Below are positions 1 through 11,233 of a DNA stretch of 64,000 bases, piece after piece. The stretch is from Anthoceros angustus (Eukaryota > Streptophyta > Anthocerotopsida > Anthocerotales > Anthocerotaceae). The DNA lies in contig MU008170.1 of NCBI GenBank assembly GCA_010909165.1, positions 1,488,001 through 1,552,000 on the forward strand. Reading direction: 5' to 3'. The notes below the pieces were generated by a model. The model was not told where the DNA came from, ran no database searches, and saw only the letters and a list, made by a program, of their open reading frames with translations. The stretch's first letter is position 1. Each line of letters opens with the position of its first letter. The position numbers and the translations under genes are program-made.

Positions 1-1840
1 CCGTAGCACGTTCCGGTTCCGGTCCCGGTTCCGGTTCCGGTTCCGGCTCCCAATTAAGGAATCCTAGAAAAATCGAAAGTACGGGCATCGCCAAAGTCAG
101 CGCCCAGAAACGAATTTCTTAGAAACGTGTTCGAAGCTGCGGAGCGTGTCTGAGTTGACTCTGAGGCTCAATGGCTCAATGACGCAAGCCAATTCCAGTT
201 CTTTAGGGATCACAAATTGGAGTGGACAAAACTGTGAATTTGTAGTCCTTAATCCCAAGAAGCTTAGCACCTAGTGCCAGCTCCAAGTCAATTGGAATCG
301 TTTTTAAGTCAATAACATATAGAAGCTTGTCCTGTTTTTCGAAAAAAAGATTAAATGCATCTATGTTTTACGATTCCCTAGATTCCACACTTGTAGGATT
401 GATTCTCCATGGTGCTGCATCTACGAAAAATCACAAGAAAGTACTTGGGCGTGTCATGGTTACTATTGTGCCACATGTTATCTCGGAGTTTGAAACAAAT
501 TGGTTTTGTGTACGTGCAAGAGTGGTATTGGAGCATATTCAAGTGCATGATTCCTTATGAACTTAGGCGCATTGATTTCTTTAATCTTTTGTTTGTTGAT
601 TGTGCTTTGTCGTGTAAGTTGAGTTTTGGATTTAAAGGGTTTTGATGTCCATTGAGAAAATGGAAGAATAATTCCATGTGCTGCTTCTCTGCTTCTCAGC
701 TCTATCGTCTTGTCTCGTGAACATGCACTTGTGACCTCATGCAAATCACTTTAATGAATATGAGAGCCCCTTCCTTGTATCACCTGTGCATCATCATGTC
801 TCGTAAACTTAGGTACCATAAGTTCAAGGAATCCAAAGATTAAACTTCGGAATCAAAATGCATAATATGTAATATGCTTGTATAATAGACGTAAGCTATT
901 TAACATTGGTATACACAATTGTCATGTAGTGATTAATTATTCCCTAAAATTTGGGCATGTCAACGCGTTGTACGACATCATCTTTTATGAATCTTAAAAG
1001 AGGATGATGTGTAACAACCACGATTTATCTGGAAATTATTTTTCTTAAACTATGATATAATCATTTTGGAGAAAAATATAATTTTCTAATGGGTGTGAGA
1101 AGTTAATGCTTGCACTTCACTCAACATTGCATGTGAACAATCTACGGTTGAAATGCATGTTGTGTAGTATGTGAGTACCTTCAAAAGATTCCTTTCCAGC
1201 CTGCTTTCTAGTAGTATTTAAATGCATAACAGAAACAAAGAGTGAGAGTAACGTGGGTCTTCTTGGGGCAAGGGCTGCCTAAGCATTTGTAGTTTAAAAG
1301 AGTTTACTTTCATATAAGCCTTGTTGTTGACAAGGTGTAAGAATATTTATCTCGATTGATGTCATGTAAGTTTGTGCAACATGACATAGACACACGAATC
1401 AAATTTGTAGTCTCGGAACTACTCTTGGCGATATGGAATTTAGTTATGCATGTACACTTGAAATATAATTGTAATAGTGCCGAGGCATTCGTAATAGTTG
1501 TAGGTACTCGAATATCCCAAAACCAAGAGCAGAGCAAATTGAAAGTTCAGATTAATAATAAAAAATATTACATAAGGTAAAGAACATGGATAATCAATAT
1601 TAATTTTTTTTAATTCAAATAAAACTATTTGACTTGCAAAAGTTGTATAGAACTAGATTCTTAACCATTTCCATTGCCATACAAAGGGTATGTTCGAATC
1701 AGAAGACATTGTGCCCTTTTGAAGTTAATATAGGTATAATATAATTCCTGAAGATATTTAGACTGAAAATACGAAGTAATTTCTTATAAAAATAAAACAT
1801 AAGCGCCAAGCTCAGGTGACGCCTGCTGCCATACCACAGG
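1..1840. repeat. 1.84-kb tandem repeat, copy 1
   Basis: Almost the whole segment recurs at 1841-3730 in the same orientation (for example the blocks at 327-744 and 2166-2583). It opens with a TTCCGG-type hexamer array at about 11-52. Small open frames are identical in both copies, overlap on both strands and resemble no protein I know, so I do not call genes. Copy 1 starts at the window edge, so the array may continue to the left. The copies differ by scattered indels, by one replaced block (about 1385-1460) and at the 3' end (about 1750-1840). Confidence 0.9.
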
Positions 1841-3730
1841 CCGTAGCACGTTCCGGTTCCGGTCCCGGTTCCGGTTCCGGTTCCGGCTCCCAATTAAGGA
1901 ATCCTAGAAAATCGAAAGTACGGGCATCGCCAAAGTCAGCGCCCAGAAACGAATTTCTTAGAAACGTGTTCGAAGCTGCGGAGCGTGTCTGAGTTGACTC
2001 TGAGGCTCAATGGCTCAATGACGCAAGCCAATTCCAGTTCTTTAGGGATCACAAATTGGAGTGGACAAAACTGTGAATTTGTAGTCCTTAATCCCAAGAA
2101 GCTTAGCACCTAGTGCCAGCTCCAAGTCAATTGGAATCGTTTTTAAGTCAATAACATATAGAAGCTTGTCCTGTTTTTCGAAAAAAAGATTAAATGCATC
2201 TATGTTTTACGATTCCCTAGATTCCACACTTGTAGGATTGATTCTCCATGGTGCTGCATCTACGAAAAATCACAAGAAAGTACTTGGGCGTGTCATGGTT
2301 ACTATTGTGCCACATGTTATCTCGGAGTTTGAAACAAATTGGTTTTGTGTACGTGCAAGAGTGGTATTGGAGCATATTCAAGTGCATGATTCCTTATGAA
2401 CTTAGGCGCATTGATTTCTTTAATCTTTTGTTTGTTGATTGTGCTTTGTCGTGTAAGTTGAGTTTTGGATTTAAAGGGTTTTGATGTCCATTGAGAAAAT
2501 GGAAGAATAATTCCATGTGCTGCTTCTCTGCTTCTCAGCTCTATCGTCTTGTCTCGTGAACATGCACTTGTGACCTCATGCAAATCACTTTAATGAATAT
2601 GAGAGCCCCTCCCTTGTATCACCTGTGCATCATCATGTCTCGTAAACTTAGGTACCATAAGTTCAAGGAATCCAGCATTAAACTTCTGGAATCAAAATGC
2701 ATAATATGTAATATGCTTGTATAATAGACGTAAGCTATTTAACATTGGTATACACAATTGTCATGTAGTGATTAATTATTCCCTAAAATTTGGGCATGCA
2801 AATGTCAACGCGGTTGTACACGACATCATCTTTTTATGAATCTTAAAAGAGGATGATGTGTAACAACCACGTATTTACATACGGAAATTATTTTTCTTAA
2901 ACTATGATATAATCATTTTGGAGAAAAATATAATTTTCTAATGGGTGTGAGAAGTTAATGCTTGCACTTCACTCAACATTGCATGTGGAACAATCTACGG
3001 TTGAAATGCATGTTGTGTAGTATGTGAGTACCTTCAAAAAGATTCCTTTCCAGCTTTCCGTTTCTAGTAGTATTTAAATGCATAACAGAAAACAAAGAGT
3101 GAGAGTAACGTGGGTCTTCTTGGGGCAAGGGCTGCCTAAGCATTTGTAGTTTAAAAAGAGTTTACTTTCATATAAGCCTTGTTGTTGACAAGGTGTAAGA
3201 ATATTTATCTCGATTGATGTCATGTAGAAGTTTGTGCAACACAAGCAAAAAGCAAAGATTGTTTCCCAAGCAAACATAGCTGGCTCTCTAGTGTTTGAAA
3301 CTTTATAGGAAATAGCACTTACTCCAAGGTATCTATATATTGTCGCACCTTATAGCGGATAAGTACACTTGAAATATAATTGTAATAGTGCCAGAGGCAT
3401 TCGTAATAGTTGTAGGTACTCGAATATCCCAAAACCAAGAGCAGAGCAAATTGAAAGTTCAGATTAATAATAAAAAATATTACATAAGGTAAAGAACATG
3501 GATAATCAATATTAATTTTTTTTAATTCAAATAAAACTATTTGACTTGCAAAAGTTGTATAGAACTAGATTCTTAACCATTTCCATTGCCATACAAAGGG
3601 TATGTTCAGCAATCAGAAGACATTGTGCCCTTTTTGAAGTTAATATAGGTATAATATAATAAATGAACTAAAGTCTATATTAAATATATTTTAGAAAATA
3701 ATTTTACATATCTATAAAAATAAAACATAA
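1841..3730. repeat. 1.84-kb tandem repeat, copy 2
   Basis: Near-identical to 1-1800. The hexamer array is repeated at about 1850-1892, so the junction of the duplication coincides with the simple repeat. About 120 bases at 3240-3365 replace a different, shorter block of copy 1. The last part (3660-3730) also departs from copy 1. I see no gene in it. Confidence 0.9.
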
Positions 3731-3749
3731 TCGTGATTATTCTACAGTT

Positions 3750-3832
3750 ATTGGCCGAGTTGGTCTACAAGAAGACGTCCTGTTGTCCATGCCCTGAATC
3801 GGATGGGCACGGGTTCGAATCCCATTCAGCCA
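3750..3832 (+). other. tRNA-like sequence with A and B boxes (tRNA pseudogene or SINE head)
   Basis: An A-box-like TGGCCGAGTTGGTCT lies at 3752-3766 and a clear B box, GGTTCGAATCC, at 3811-3821. The spacing is about 45 bases, as in tRNAs with a long variable arm (Leu/Ser type). The T arm folds with one mismatch, but I cannot pair a 7-bp acceptor stem or a clean anticodon arm. It is therefore probably a decayed tRNA or the pol III promoter head of a SINE rather than a working tRNA. Confidence 0.4.
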
Positions 3833-4445
3833 TACACGATATCGCTATGCATGCAAGATATTTTTAACGTAGGCTTACGTTGGTTGGAACGTGGCACGCT
3901 GTGAATACGTGAGGATTCCATCTGCTCCAGTTGCAAAGCTGCAGACGGAAAGCAGGAAGCGGCGGTAGGTACGTATAGACATCCCAAAAAACAGACAGGA
4001 AGACACGCATACTAGGATCGAGGGGGCCGTAGGAAGTGGGCGCGTACGGTCGGCGAGAAAGACACATTTAATGAGCCGGATTGAGGGGCGAAGTGCGCCA
4101 AAGGGCGCAGAACGAGAAACACCCGGCGATTGGCATTGGGGCTTGCGCGGAAAGCCGGCGCAAGTGTGGCAGCCGCAGTGGCCTGCAGCTCAGGCGCAGC
4201 GGGTGAAACCCGTTTGCCGCGCCCGTATGTTCTCGGCCCCGCCGTCCGGCGGCCCTCACGTTTGTCGCGCTTCCCTTCCGGGATACGCAACTTGCAACCC
4301 TGCGTCTCTACGTACGCTTTCCGGAAAGGGTTGGCCCCCGGAGATGGCAGGTAGTGAGAGGATGGAGCCATGCGTAGAGAGAGCATGCGTGGCATGAATA
4401 GCCACTTGTCGGACAAGCGCGGGTTGGCAAACCTGGACGGTCGAC

Positions 4446-4478
4446 ATCGGGATCGGGACCGGGACCGGGACCGGGGCC
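4446..4478 (+). repeat. GGGACC hexamer array
   Basis: Four to five tandem copies of a GGGACC/GGGATC hexamer. It is related in composition to the GGTTCC arrays at 11-52 and 1850-1892 and to the array at 22480-22508. Confidence 0.8.
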
Positions 4479-4656
4479 GCCACGAGTCTACGTGTCGCCG
4501 CGGTCTGGGGCCACTGACCCAAGTCGCGGCTCCACGGCATGCGCGACGGGACAGTCAAATGACCGGGCTGTGCGGGAAGTTAGCCGGCCCGGTTGCGGCA
4601 GTTTCCGGTCCCGGACGGGGGGCGGCGAAGGGAGAGACGTTGCGCCACGGCGTCCC

Positions 4657-4679
4657 ATGCATGCATGCATGCATGCATG
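4657..4679. repeat. ATGC tetranucleotide microsatellite
   Basis: About six ATGC units. The array contains overlapping CATGCATG, the core of the RY element bound by plant B3 factors. Whether it acts in regulation is unknown. Confidence 0.8.
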
Positions 4680-4768
4680 AGGCGCACATGGGCTGGTGAG
4701 AACGGTGACTGCTTTGCTCAAAGCATGGCTGCCGTGCCCACATGCGGAAAAATGGTCGAAACAGAGAC

Positions 4769-4816
4769 CTCTGGGTCTGGGTCTGGATCTGGATCTGGGT
4801 CTGGGTCTGGCGCTGG
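4769..4816 (+). repeat. GGGTCT/GGATCT hexamer array
   Basis: Seven to eight hexamer units, alternating GGGTCT and GGATCT, about 680 bases upstream of the MYB start codon. Confidence 0.8.
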
Positions 4817-5494
4817 CTTTGATGGAACCTATCCCTGGGTGGAGGGAGGCGAGGAGACGATTGGGGTGGGAGAGAGACGAGAAGCTGGCTCAGAATTATG
4901 GTGGAGATGGCCAGACAAAACTGTTTAAAGCAAGAAATGGGTGGGTTAGAAGAGGGGCGGCTTTCCGGGAGGATACCGGGAAGCGAGAGGGAAACGGTGC
5001 GGGGAGGGCAATGGGCAAGGTGTCAGCGGGAGGCGGGCCGGGGCAGGCCGGGCCAGGCAAGCTCTGGAGCGGCTGGCCCCGGCCCTGGAGGGAAGCGGGG
5101 TTTGGCTGTATCTGCGGGCTCTCAGGCGTCGAGGTCCTGGTCCACCTCGGCGGGGCGCACGGACCGGGAAGCTTCATCGCTCTTCCTGCCTCCTCTTCTG
5201 CCTGGCCCTGGCCAGCCCTGGCCCCGGCATCTCGCATCTGCGTTCCCCTCTCCTGGCCCGCCCCCCGCCTGGGATTACTACTCTTATACCTTGCTTGCAG
5301 CAGGAAGCTCACTTTCAAGGCAGCTGCTCCAAGTTCCCTCCCGCCGCTCCTCTGCTGTTTCCCTCCCTCCGGAAACCCACGCGCTCTGTACTACATACTC
5401 GCAGCGCGCGCTTGCCTCCCATCCTTTTGCTGCTCACGATTGCAAGCGCACTCGGCGCCCTCTTCTTCTCCTTCTCTGTGTCCCCTGGGCTGAC

Positions 5495-8006
5495 ATGACG
5501 AAATCCTCCGGACCCACGTCCTCCGGCGAGGAGGACGTGCGCAAGGGCGCTTGGACCGCCGAGGAGGACGATAAGCTCCGGGCTTACATCGAGAAGAACG
5601 GCACTGGCCATTGGCGCAGTGTTGGGCGCAAAGCAGGTGGGTGGGTGGGTGGGGCGACAAATTTCTCGCATGCAACGCTCTTGTGTTTGTGTGCAGCGAA
5701 GTGGCTTCTGTTTAAAACAATCCTGCAAATTGCGACATGCCGCGTTGTTGGGTTGGTTGCGTTGTGTTGCGTGAGGAAGGAAGGAAGGAAAGAATTGAAT
5801 GCGAATTCTGATGGGCTTCGCACTTGTGTTGTTGGGTTACAGGATTGCAAAGATGCGGGAAGAGCTGCCGCCTGCGCTGGACCAACTACCTCCGCCCGGA
5901 CATCAAGCACGGAAGCTTCACGCCGGAGGAAGAGAAGCTCATCATCGAGCTGCACTCCTCCTTGGGAAGCAGGTGATTGATTACGCACATCCTTCAAATT
6001 GAAGCAACAGCAGTCGCGTGACGTTTGTTTGCACTGTTGAGCAATTTTTGTATTGTATCTGCCGCATTGAAAATGCTCGCAACCAATTTGGCCGCAGCCG
6101 GAATGGGAGTCTAAGACGAGTGTTAAAGTTCGTGTTTGCTGGAGTCTGTGTAGAAAATGGTGGCTCGAAGGGCTTGTTCTCGTCTGGGTTGTGTGGCTGA
6201 CCGTCGTTTTGCTCTTCCTTCATTCCTTCCAGATGGTCGCTGATCGCAGCCAAGCTCCCGGGGCGAACGGACAATGATATCAAGAACCATTGGAACACTC
6301 GGCTCCGGAAGAAGCTGGTGGACATGGGCATCGACCCGGTGACCCACAAGCCCATCTCGGAGCTGCTCATCAATCTGGCGGGGAACATGGCGAATTGCAA
6401 GAGCGGGTCGGTGCCCAAGATGCTGGACGACGCCAGGCGCTGCTTCAGCGACGCCGCCATCAACAAGGCGGTGCAGGACTACGTCCTGGGCGGAGTCTCC
6501 GTGCTCTCACAAAGTGGGAGCAGCAACGCAGCCGCCGCCGCCGCCGCTGCTGCTGCTGCCGCCGTGCAAGAAATGGAGGCCAAGATGGAGCGGGCGGACA
6601 CCCAAGGCCCCCTCCACGCCCTGCCCTCCCAGGCTGCCGACAACCTGGTCACCTTCGCCGGGATGCCCGACATGCCCACCTTCTGCCCCGCCATCAAGAC
6701 CGCCTTCTCCTCCGACTCCGACAGCTTCAGCGACGGCAGCGATGTCGACACGCTGTCCTCGGGCGGCGTGACCTCGCATGCGGGCGCGGGGGGCTCCAGC
6801 TTGTCCTCCCGCAGGAAGTACGGCGGCAATGGTGGGCAGCACTTGTCGCTTCTCGCGAGGCGCGGGCTGGGGGCTCATTCCATCGTGATCGACTCGGATG
6901 AGGAGATCGAGTCCCCGAGGCGGGCCGTGTCTGCTCTGGAGCCGTCGGTGCTGAACAGGAAGACGAGGCTGTCGCTCCAGGAGGCCATGATCCAGGGGGT
7001 CGGGTTGAGGAAGAGGACGGCTGAGACCTGCAGCACCAGCGACGCGCCCCAGGCCGGGAGCAACAAGAGGCACCAGAGAGACCTGCTGCAGTGCCAGGAT
7101 TTCCCATCTCAGCAGCAACAGCAGCACCAACAACAGCAGCAACAGCAGCACCAACAACAGCACCAACAACAGCATCAACAACAGCATCAACAACAGCATC
7201 AACAACAGCATCAACAACAACATCAACAACAGCCTCTGCAACAGCATCACACCTTCAGTTTTATGGGTTCCTCTGCCATGGCTTCCTCCGCCATGGCATC
7301 CGGCTATGGTGGGTTCCAGACGGAGGCCATGGCGGTGGCTGCTTTGGCTCCTCTCCCGCCTGCTGAGCCTGGTTTTGGGATGGGGGAGGAGCAGGGGATG
7401 GGCTTCTCTTCCTCCGACTTCGAGTCCTCGCATCTGCTGCGGAGCTCGGGGCAGGAGGGCTATGGGGTGCCGGCTGCCAGCTCCAGCGACTGGTCGGAGG
7501 AGAGTTTGAGGCAGCTGCTGGAGCCGAGCAGTGGGTTCTGGAATGTGGAGCAGCAGCAGCAGCAGCAGCAAGGGAGGGGGTCTGGGGGCCGGGCTTCGTC
7601 CGGGAATGGGAACATGCCATTCAATGATATCTGCTCGTTGTTGTTCACTCCCAGAGCAGGAGATGGGTCTACTGCTGCCGGGGCTCATAGCACGTCCTTG
7701 CAGCTGGATTCGCCGATGGCGGCTGCCAGATGTGGGGGGAACGTGGTGGATGATTTCTTTGGGATTTCGCCCCTGGCGACGCCCAGGAGCTGGGCGGGGA
7801 GCTTCCCGCCCAATTTTGCATCCGAGACATGCAATTCGCGGTTGCAGCAACAACAACCCAGCAACAGCTGCGGGTCCAGCAAGCCCGACATCCCGGCCTG
7901 CTGGCAGGACGTGCTTCTGAGCACGCCCAAGAGCATGGGGCCCGACATGGCGCACTTCGACCTGCCCAGCCCCAAGGTTGTCACTCTCTGGGACTTCCAT
8001 GTCTGA
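5495..8006 (+). CDS. R2R3-MYB transcription factor, 3 exons, 681 aa
   Basis: Nuclear DNA-binding transcription factor. Exons 5495-5636, 5843-5972 and 6233-8006 (2046 nt) keep phase, and the two introns sit at the positions usual for plant R2R3-MYB genes. The R2 repeat (about residues 17-65) starts GAWTAEED; R3 (about 70-118) contains [20 protein letters not shown] followed by HWNTRLRKK. The tail [14 protein letters not shown] is shared with the MYB35/MYB80/MIXTA-like clades. I see no bHLH-interaction signature in R3. The N-terminus ([14 protein letters not shown]) replaces the common MGRxPCC start. The long C-terminal region has an alanine run (6529-6564), an acidic serine-rich stretch, a histidine-interrupted polyglutamine tract (7110-7232) and a second glutamine run (about 7548-7570), as in activation domains. 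It ends [10 protein letters not shown]. Subgroup and target genes cannot be fixed from the sequence. Confidence 0.93.
7110..7232 (+). repeat. CAACAACAGCAT repeat encoding (QQQH)n
   Basis: A 12-base unit is repeated about nine times inside the third MYB exon, giving Q-rich protein with a histidine every fourth residue. This is a length-variable low-complexity coding repeat. Confidence 0.9.
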
Positions 8007-8335
8007 GCTGAAGTTTCATCACATCGATCACGTAAGCTATCCGGCTCCGGCTGGCATCACTTGCTGCATTCGTGTCATCGTGACGATTGATGTGCTTTGG
8101 ATTTCAAGTCTCCTGCCTGTGCTGGGCATGGCGGAAATCCTTTCTTCGGTGGGTGATTGGAATGTTCAGTCATACAATTTTCTTCCCCAACATTCAGTGG
8201 GTTGTATAGAGCACTCTCAGATTCTGCAGGGACAGATCATGGTGCCTGCAATCCCGTGTAATATATTCCTAGTAGCTAGCTTGCTCACTCGTGCTGCCCT
8301 CCATTCAGACACAGTCTGGCGGCTACATCTTCTAC
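8007..8335 (+). other. MYB 3' flank with a block shared with 9880-9985
   Basis: Probably contains the MYB 3' UTR. The stretch from about 8108 to 8275 shares a CTCCTGCCTGTG start and a CCTGCAA..TGTAAT..ATTCCTAG end with 9901-9983, beside the GH17 pseudogene, so part of it is repeated DNA. No gene seen. Confidence 0.4.
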
Positions 8336-8970
8336 ACTAGTTGTAGTGAGAGCACTCACTGCCCGGGAGATGGCCCAAATGGGCCTGTGTAAATTGTATC
8401 CATTTCCAAGAGTCTAGTCTAAAATTTCTCACATCCTTCTTCACTTCCCCACCACTATGTTGGAGCCCACCACTATGTTGGAGTTGGACCATCAAAGCAA
8501 CTCGCAAACTCTTCAGTTGATGGGATTCCCTCTTCAGTTGATTTGATTCCCTCTTCAGTTGATGTGATTCCCTCTTCAGTACAAGCACGGTCCATCCAGC
8601 TTCCACCGAGAAGACGAAGGCAAAGAGAATCGCCCCCACTGCCACCCCGATCCCTGGAGAATATTTAGTGGATATTATTATTATATCAATATTCTGTTGA
8701 TTTAAATATTGCATATTACTCTTAGTTCATAATGCTCGTGGAGACTGGAGAGTAGTCCTGGAAGGTCAGGATTTGATTATTCACCCTTTGGTGCGTGACC
8801 TTTGGTCTTCAAGCTATGTCTGCAGTCAGCCTTTTAGTCTTCCTTTGATATGCCTAGCTTTTTATATGGTAGTCAATGGTCATATCTGGCTCACAAAGTT
8901 CACTAGCCCCTCTAAGTTTCCCTTCCAGTGGGGTACAATGCACTGTGGTATAGGCTTAGGGTTGTGTTAT
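8336..8970. repeat. dispersed repeat family, copy at 8.3-9.0 kb
   Basis: The block at 8337-8520 (CTAGTTGTA..AGAG..ACTCACTGCCCGG) matches 13076-13270, and the block at 8765-8960 (ACCCTTTGGT..TGACCTTTGG) matches 13966-14160 and 14546-14760. Order and orientation are the same, so this is one diverged element with internal deletions. No transposase or pol reading frame is visible. Confidence 0.6.
8511..8581. repeat. 21-bp tandem repeat, about 3.5 copies
   Basis: The unit CTCTTCAGTTGATGTGATTCC repeats with single-base differences inside the dispersed repeat copy at 8.3-9.0 kb. Confidence 0.85.
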
Positions 8971-9429
8971 TCCCTGATTATACCACTACAAAGTCTGTTC
9001 TTGGAATACAAAGCAAAGGCGGATGATACATCAACCTTTTGTCTCACAGGTGAATCCAGATTTGAGCGTAGAGCTAAAACCCCAAGCCTAACCAAGGCCG
9101 TACCTAAAAACGTTTGAGCTAAAATGTTTGGCAACGGTTATGTACATCGCCTCTTTCAAAATCGGAGTATTTGTGTTGACAACCTGGTGTTGCCTGCCAT
9201 GTGTGTGGGGAACGTCAGGTGCATGTGCATCGCCTAGCTGTTAAAGCTAGATTAAGGCTCTCCCGCGGCTAGTGAAGGGAAGGTCGTCCTAATATGATCA
9301 ACCACTGTGGTTCAATAGGTGCATGTGGTTCCAGCGCATTTGCTCAGAAAGGTCTATGAGCATCACCAAATCCCACTGCAAGTTGGGTCTAACTGGTATT
9401 CTTCCCGTTTCCCTTTTTCCAGATATGCC
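8971..9429. other. no gene seen
   Basis: Only short frames without recognisable similarity, and no strong repeat. Confidence 0.3.
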
Positions 9430-9960
9430 AGATGTTGAATCTGTGCAGTTGCAAGAGCTTTTGAGGTTGTGGTACTGAAATTGTGGCTGCAAATTGGTTT
9501 CCTTCCTGAACAGAGCCTTTACTGGGGCATCCTGTTTCTGTCAATACAAGAGGAATGTTGAACTTGTGACACGGAGCCACCATGCCGGAGATAAGCTGGA
9601 TACCAGAAAGTCCCACCTGACAGTGGATACTGGATAGGTTTTGGAAATCATACTCACAGCCATGGTGCTCGAGAGCTTGATCTTGAAATCCAGTCCAGCG
9701 AGACCTGTAAGATTTGTCTCAGCGGGTGACACCTTTCCACTCCAAACATCTTCTTCTGTTCAAGAGTATTAACCTTGACTGAAAAACATACCAAGTCGAT
9801 GTGCAGATTTCTTGTAGATGCCACCAGATCGGTGCTCATCTCTGGATCTGCTGCCATCCAGGACGTGGTTCCCGACGATGTGCCTTGCCTGCCATGAGAT
9901 TGCACGTCTCCTGCCTGTGGTGGCCATGGGGAATCTGCATTGACAATCATAGTTCCTGCA
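9430..9960 (-). pseudogene. broken fragment of a GH17 beta-1,3-glucanase gene
   Basis: Three blocks match the intact GH17 gene at 19922-22100 on the same strand and in the same order. 9785-9890 corresponds to the end of exon 3 and its donor (ATRN.H..LV), 9605-9770 to intron 3 plus the start of exon 4 (SKIKLSSTMAVS), and 9440-9600 to part of exon 5 including IPLVLTETGCPSKG. The catalytic-motif tryptophan has become cysteine. The second half of exon 4, the first part of exon 5 and the N-terminal exons are missing, and frames do not join. The intron is retained, so the copy arose at the DNA level, not by retroposition. It cannot encode an active enzyme. Confidence 0.8.
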
Positions 9961-10044
9961 ACCCCTTGTAATGGATTCCTAGGCAGTCGTTCTTACGTAT
10001 CTTTGGATAAAATTCGTATCCTCCTAGTGGTAGGTATTGTGACG

Positions 10045-11233
10045 GGTGAAAACAGATCTTGTAATTTCCAGGCTGTTTGATCGAGAGATAACTCCCAGAT
10101 TTGTGTGTGTGGGCGATGAGTGTGGAGGCGAAGTCGCTGAACAGGTCGGGCATGAGTGGTTAAGGAGTGTTGAGGCTGATCTTAGGAAAGGCTAGGAGCA
10201 GCCTGTTTGTGTATAAGAACGAAAGCCTCAGGCTTCTCTTAACAAGGAGAAGGACATAAATAAGTCCTGACTTCGTATGCTGAGACTCCGTCAAACGCCA
10301 AGCTAGTTGTCTTGCATCTATTCCTTGTGCGATTGTTTGCAAGTCCAGTTCACAGTCTTAGTTGTTGTTGTAAGTAGCCCTGTTTTCCATACAAGGGTGT
10401 GCATCCTTGAGTACGATCCGTGGGCAGAGTCCTCAGCATCATCGTCAGGAACTGGCGTCCAGAGTTACAACGCTGAGACGAAGTCCCAGCTGGTCCTGTC
10501 ATCAGGAAGGACAAGTTCATGTCATTGCTCAGAGTTTCATGTATTTGTGAGACAGGCCTAGAGGCGATTGTTTGCATTAACCACTAAATGTACATGCGTG
10601 TTCGGTCATAGTTAGTAGGAATAGTATACCTTGTTACTTCATCTGTTTGACAGTGGCCCTATAACAGAACAGCTTGGGCCAGTGAAGTGAGACGATATTT
10701 CACAGTATCTATTATATAATACAAAATATCTAAACAACAAACTTGAATTTTGAATTTTAAAATTTAAAATTTGAGTTTTGTTTTAAAATTTTTAACACAA
10801 AATATATTATCACAGTTAATCTTCACTCTTATTTGTGTATCACACTCATCACAATATAAGAGATAGGGACTATTAAATAGGTATTTATGGAAAGTGTAAG
10901 GACTATACACAAACAGATTGTTAGCCTTCACGTTGTCATTGTTAAATGTTGTCCCTTGGATATAATGGGCGCTTTGAACAACTCGAATTATAGCCATGCC
11001 ATTGCTCACAATGGTTAGAAGCAGGACAAGCTTTGCATAATGAGCTCTACTCGGTATCATTGGGGGCATTATGTTCCTGCGCAATTACAAGGGAAGTCAA
11101 AAGATCAAGCCATGACACGGGATCTGCCTGTGAACACTTCGAGCATTGCACACAACATGTCTGGACCTGCAAGAATATAATTTTTTAGACCTGCAGAATA
11201 CAATTTTTTAGCTGGAAAACAACAACGCCAAAC
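10045..11233. repeat. 1.19-kb tandem duplication, copy 1
   Basis: Near-identical to 11234-12428. Inside, a 9-bp inverted pair AGTGGTTAA/TTAACCACT lies at 10155-10163 and 10577-10585. A 13-bp direct repeat GCGATTGTTTGCA lies at 10329-10341 and 10564-10576, flanking 222 bases, as a target-site duplication would. Short open frames are conserved between copies but match nothing I know. The right half is very AT-rich. Confidence 0.9.

Larger units (their letters stand above)
3833..5494 (+). promoter_or_regulatory. GC-rich upstream region of the MYB gene
   Basis: No convincing gene. Overlapping open frames on both strands reflect high GC content. The region holds three simple arrays (4446-4478, 4657-4679, 4769-4816). 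The last 250 bases are pyrimidine-rich, as expected for the 5' UTR of the MYB gene. I could not assign a TATA box. Confidence 0.45.

Noticed and set aside
327-744. Identical short open frames repeated at 2166-2583
   Set aside because: They are duplicated with the tandem repeat, overlap on both strands and show no recognisable protein; explained by the repeat.
3750-3832. Functional tRNA-Leu or tRNA-Ser
   Set aside because: A and B boxes are present, but the acceptor stem does not pair and no credible anticodon arm forms.
4012-5493. Many overlapping frames of 60-265 codons upstream of the MYB gene
   Set aside because: They occur on both strands in very GC-rich DNA, run through hexamer arrays and have no known domains.
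6507-8000. 497-codon minus-strand frame opposite the MYB third exon
   Set aside because: Leucine/proline-rich shadow of the MYB coding repeats (CAG/CTG); the plus strand encodes a clear MYB protein.
8511-8581. CRISPR-like array (21-bp repeats)
   Set aside because: Units are directly adjacent without spacers and the genome is eukaryotic.
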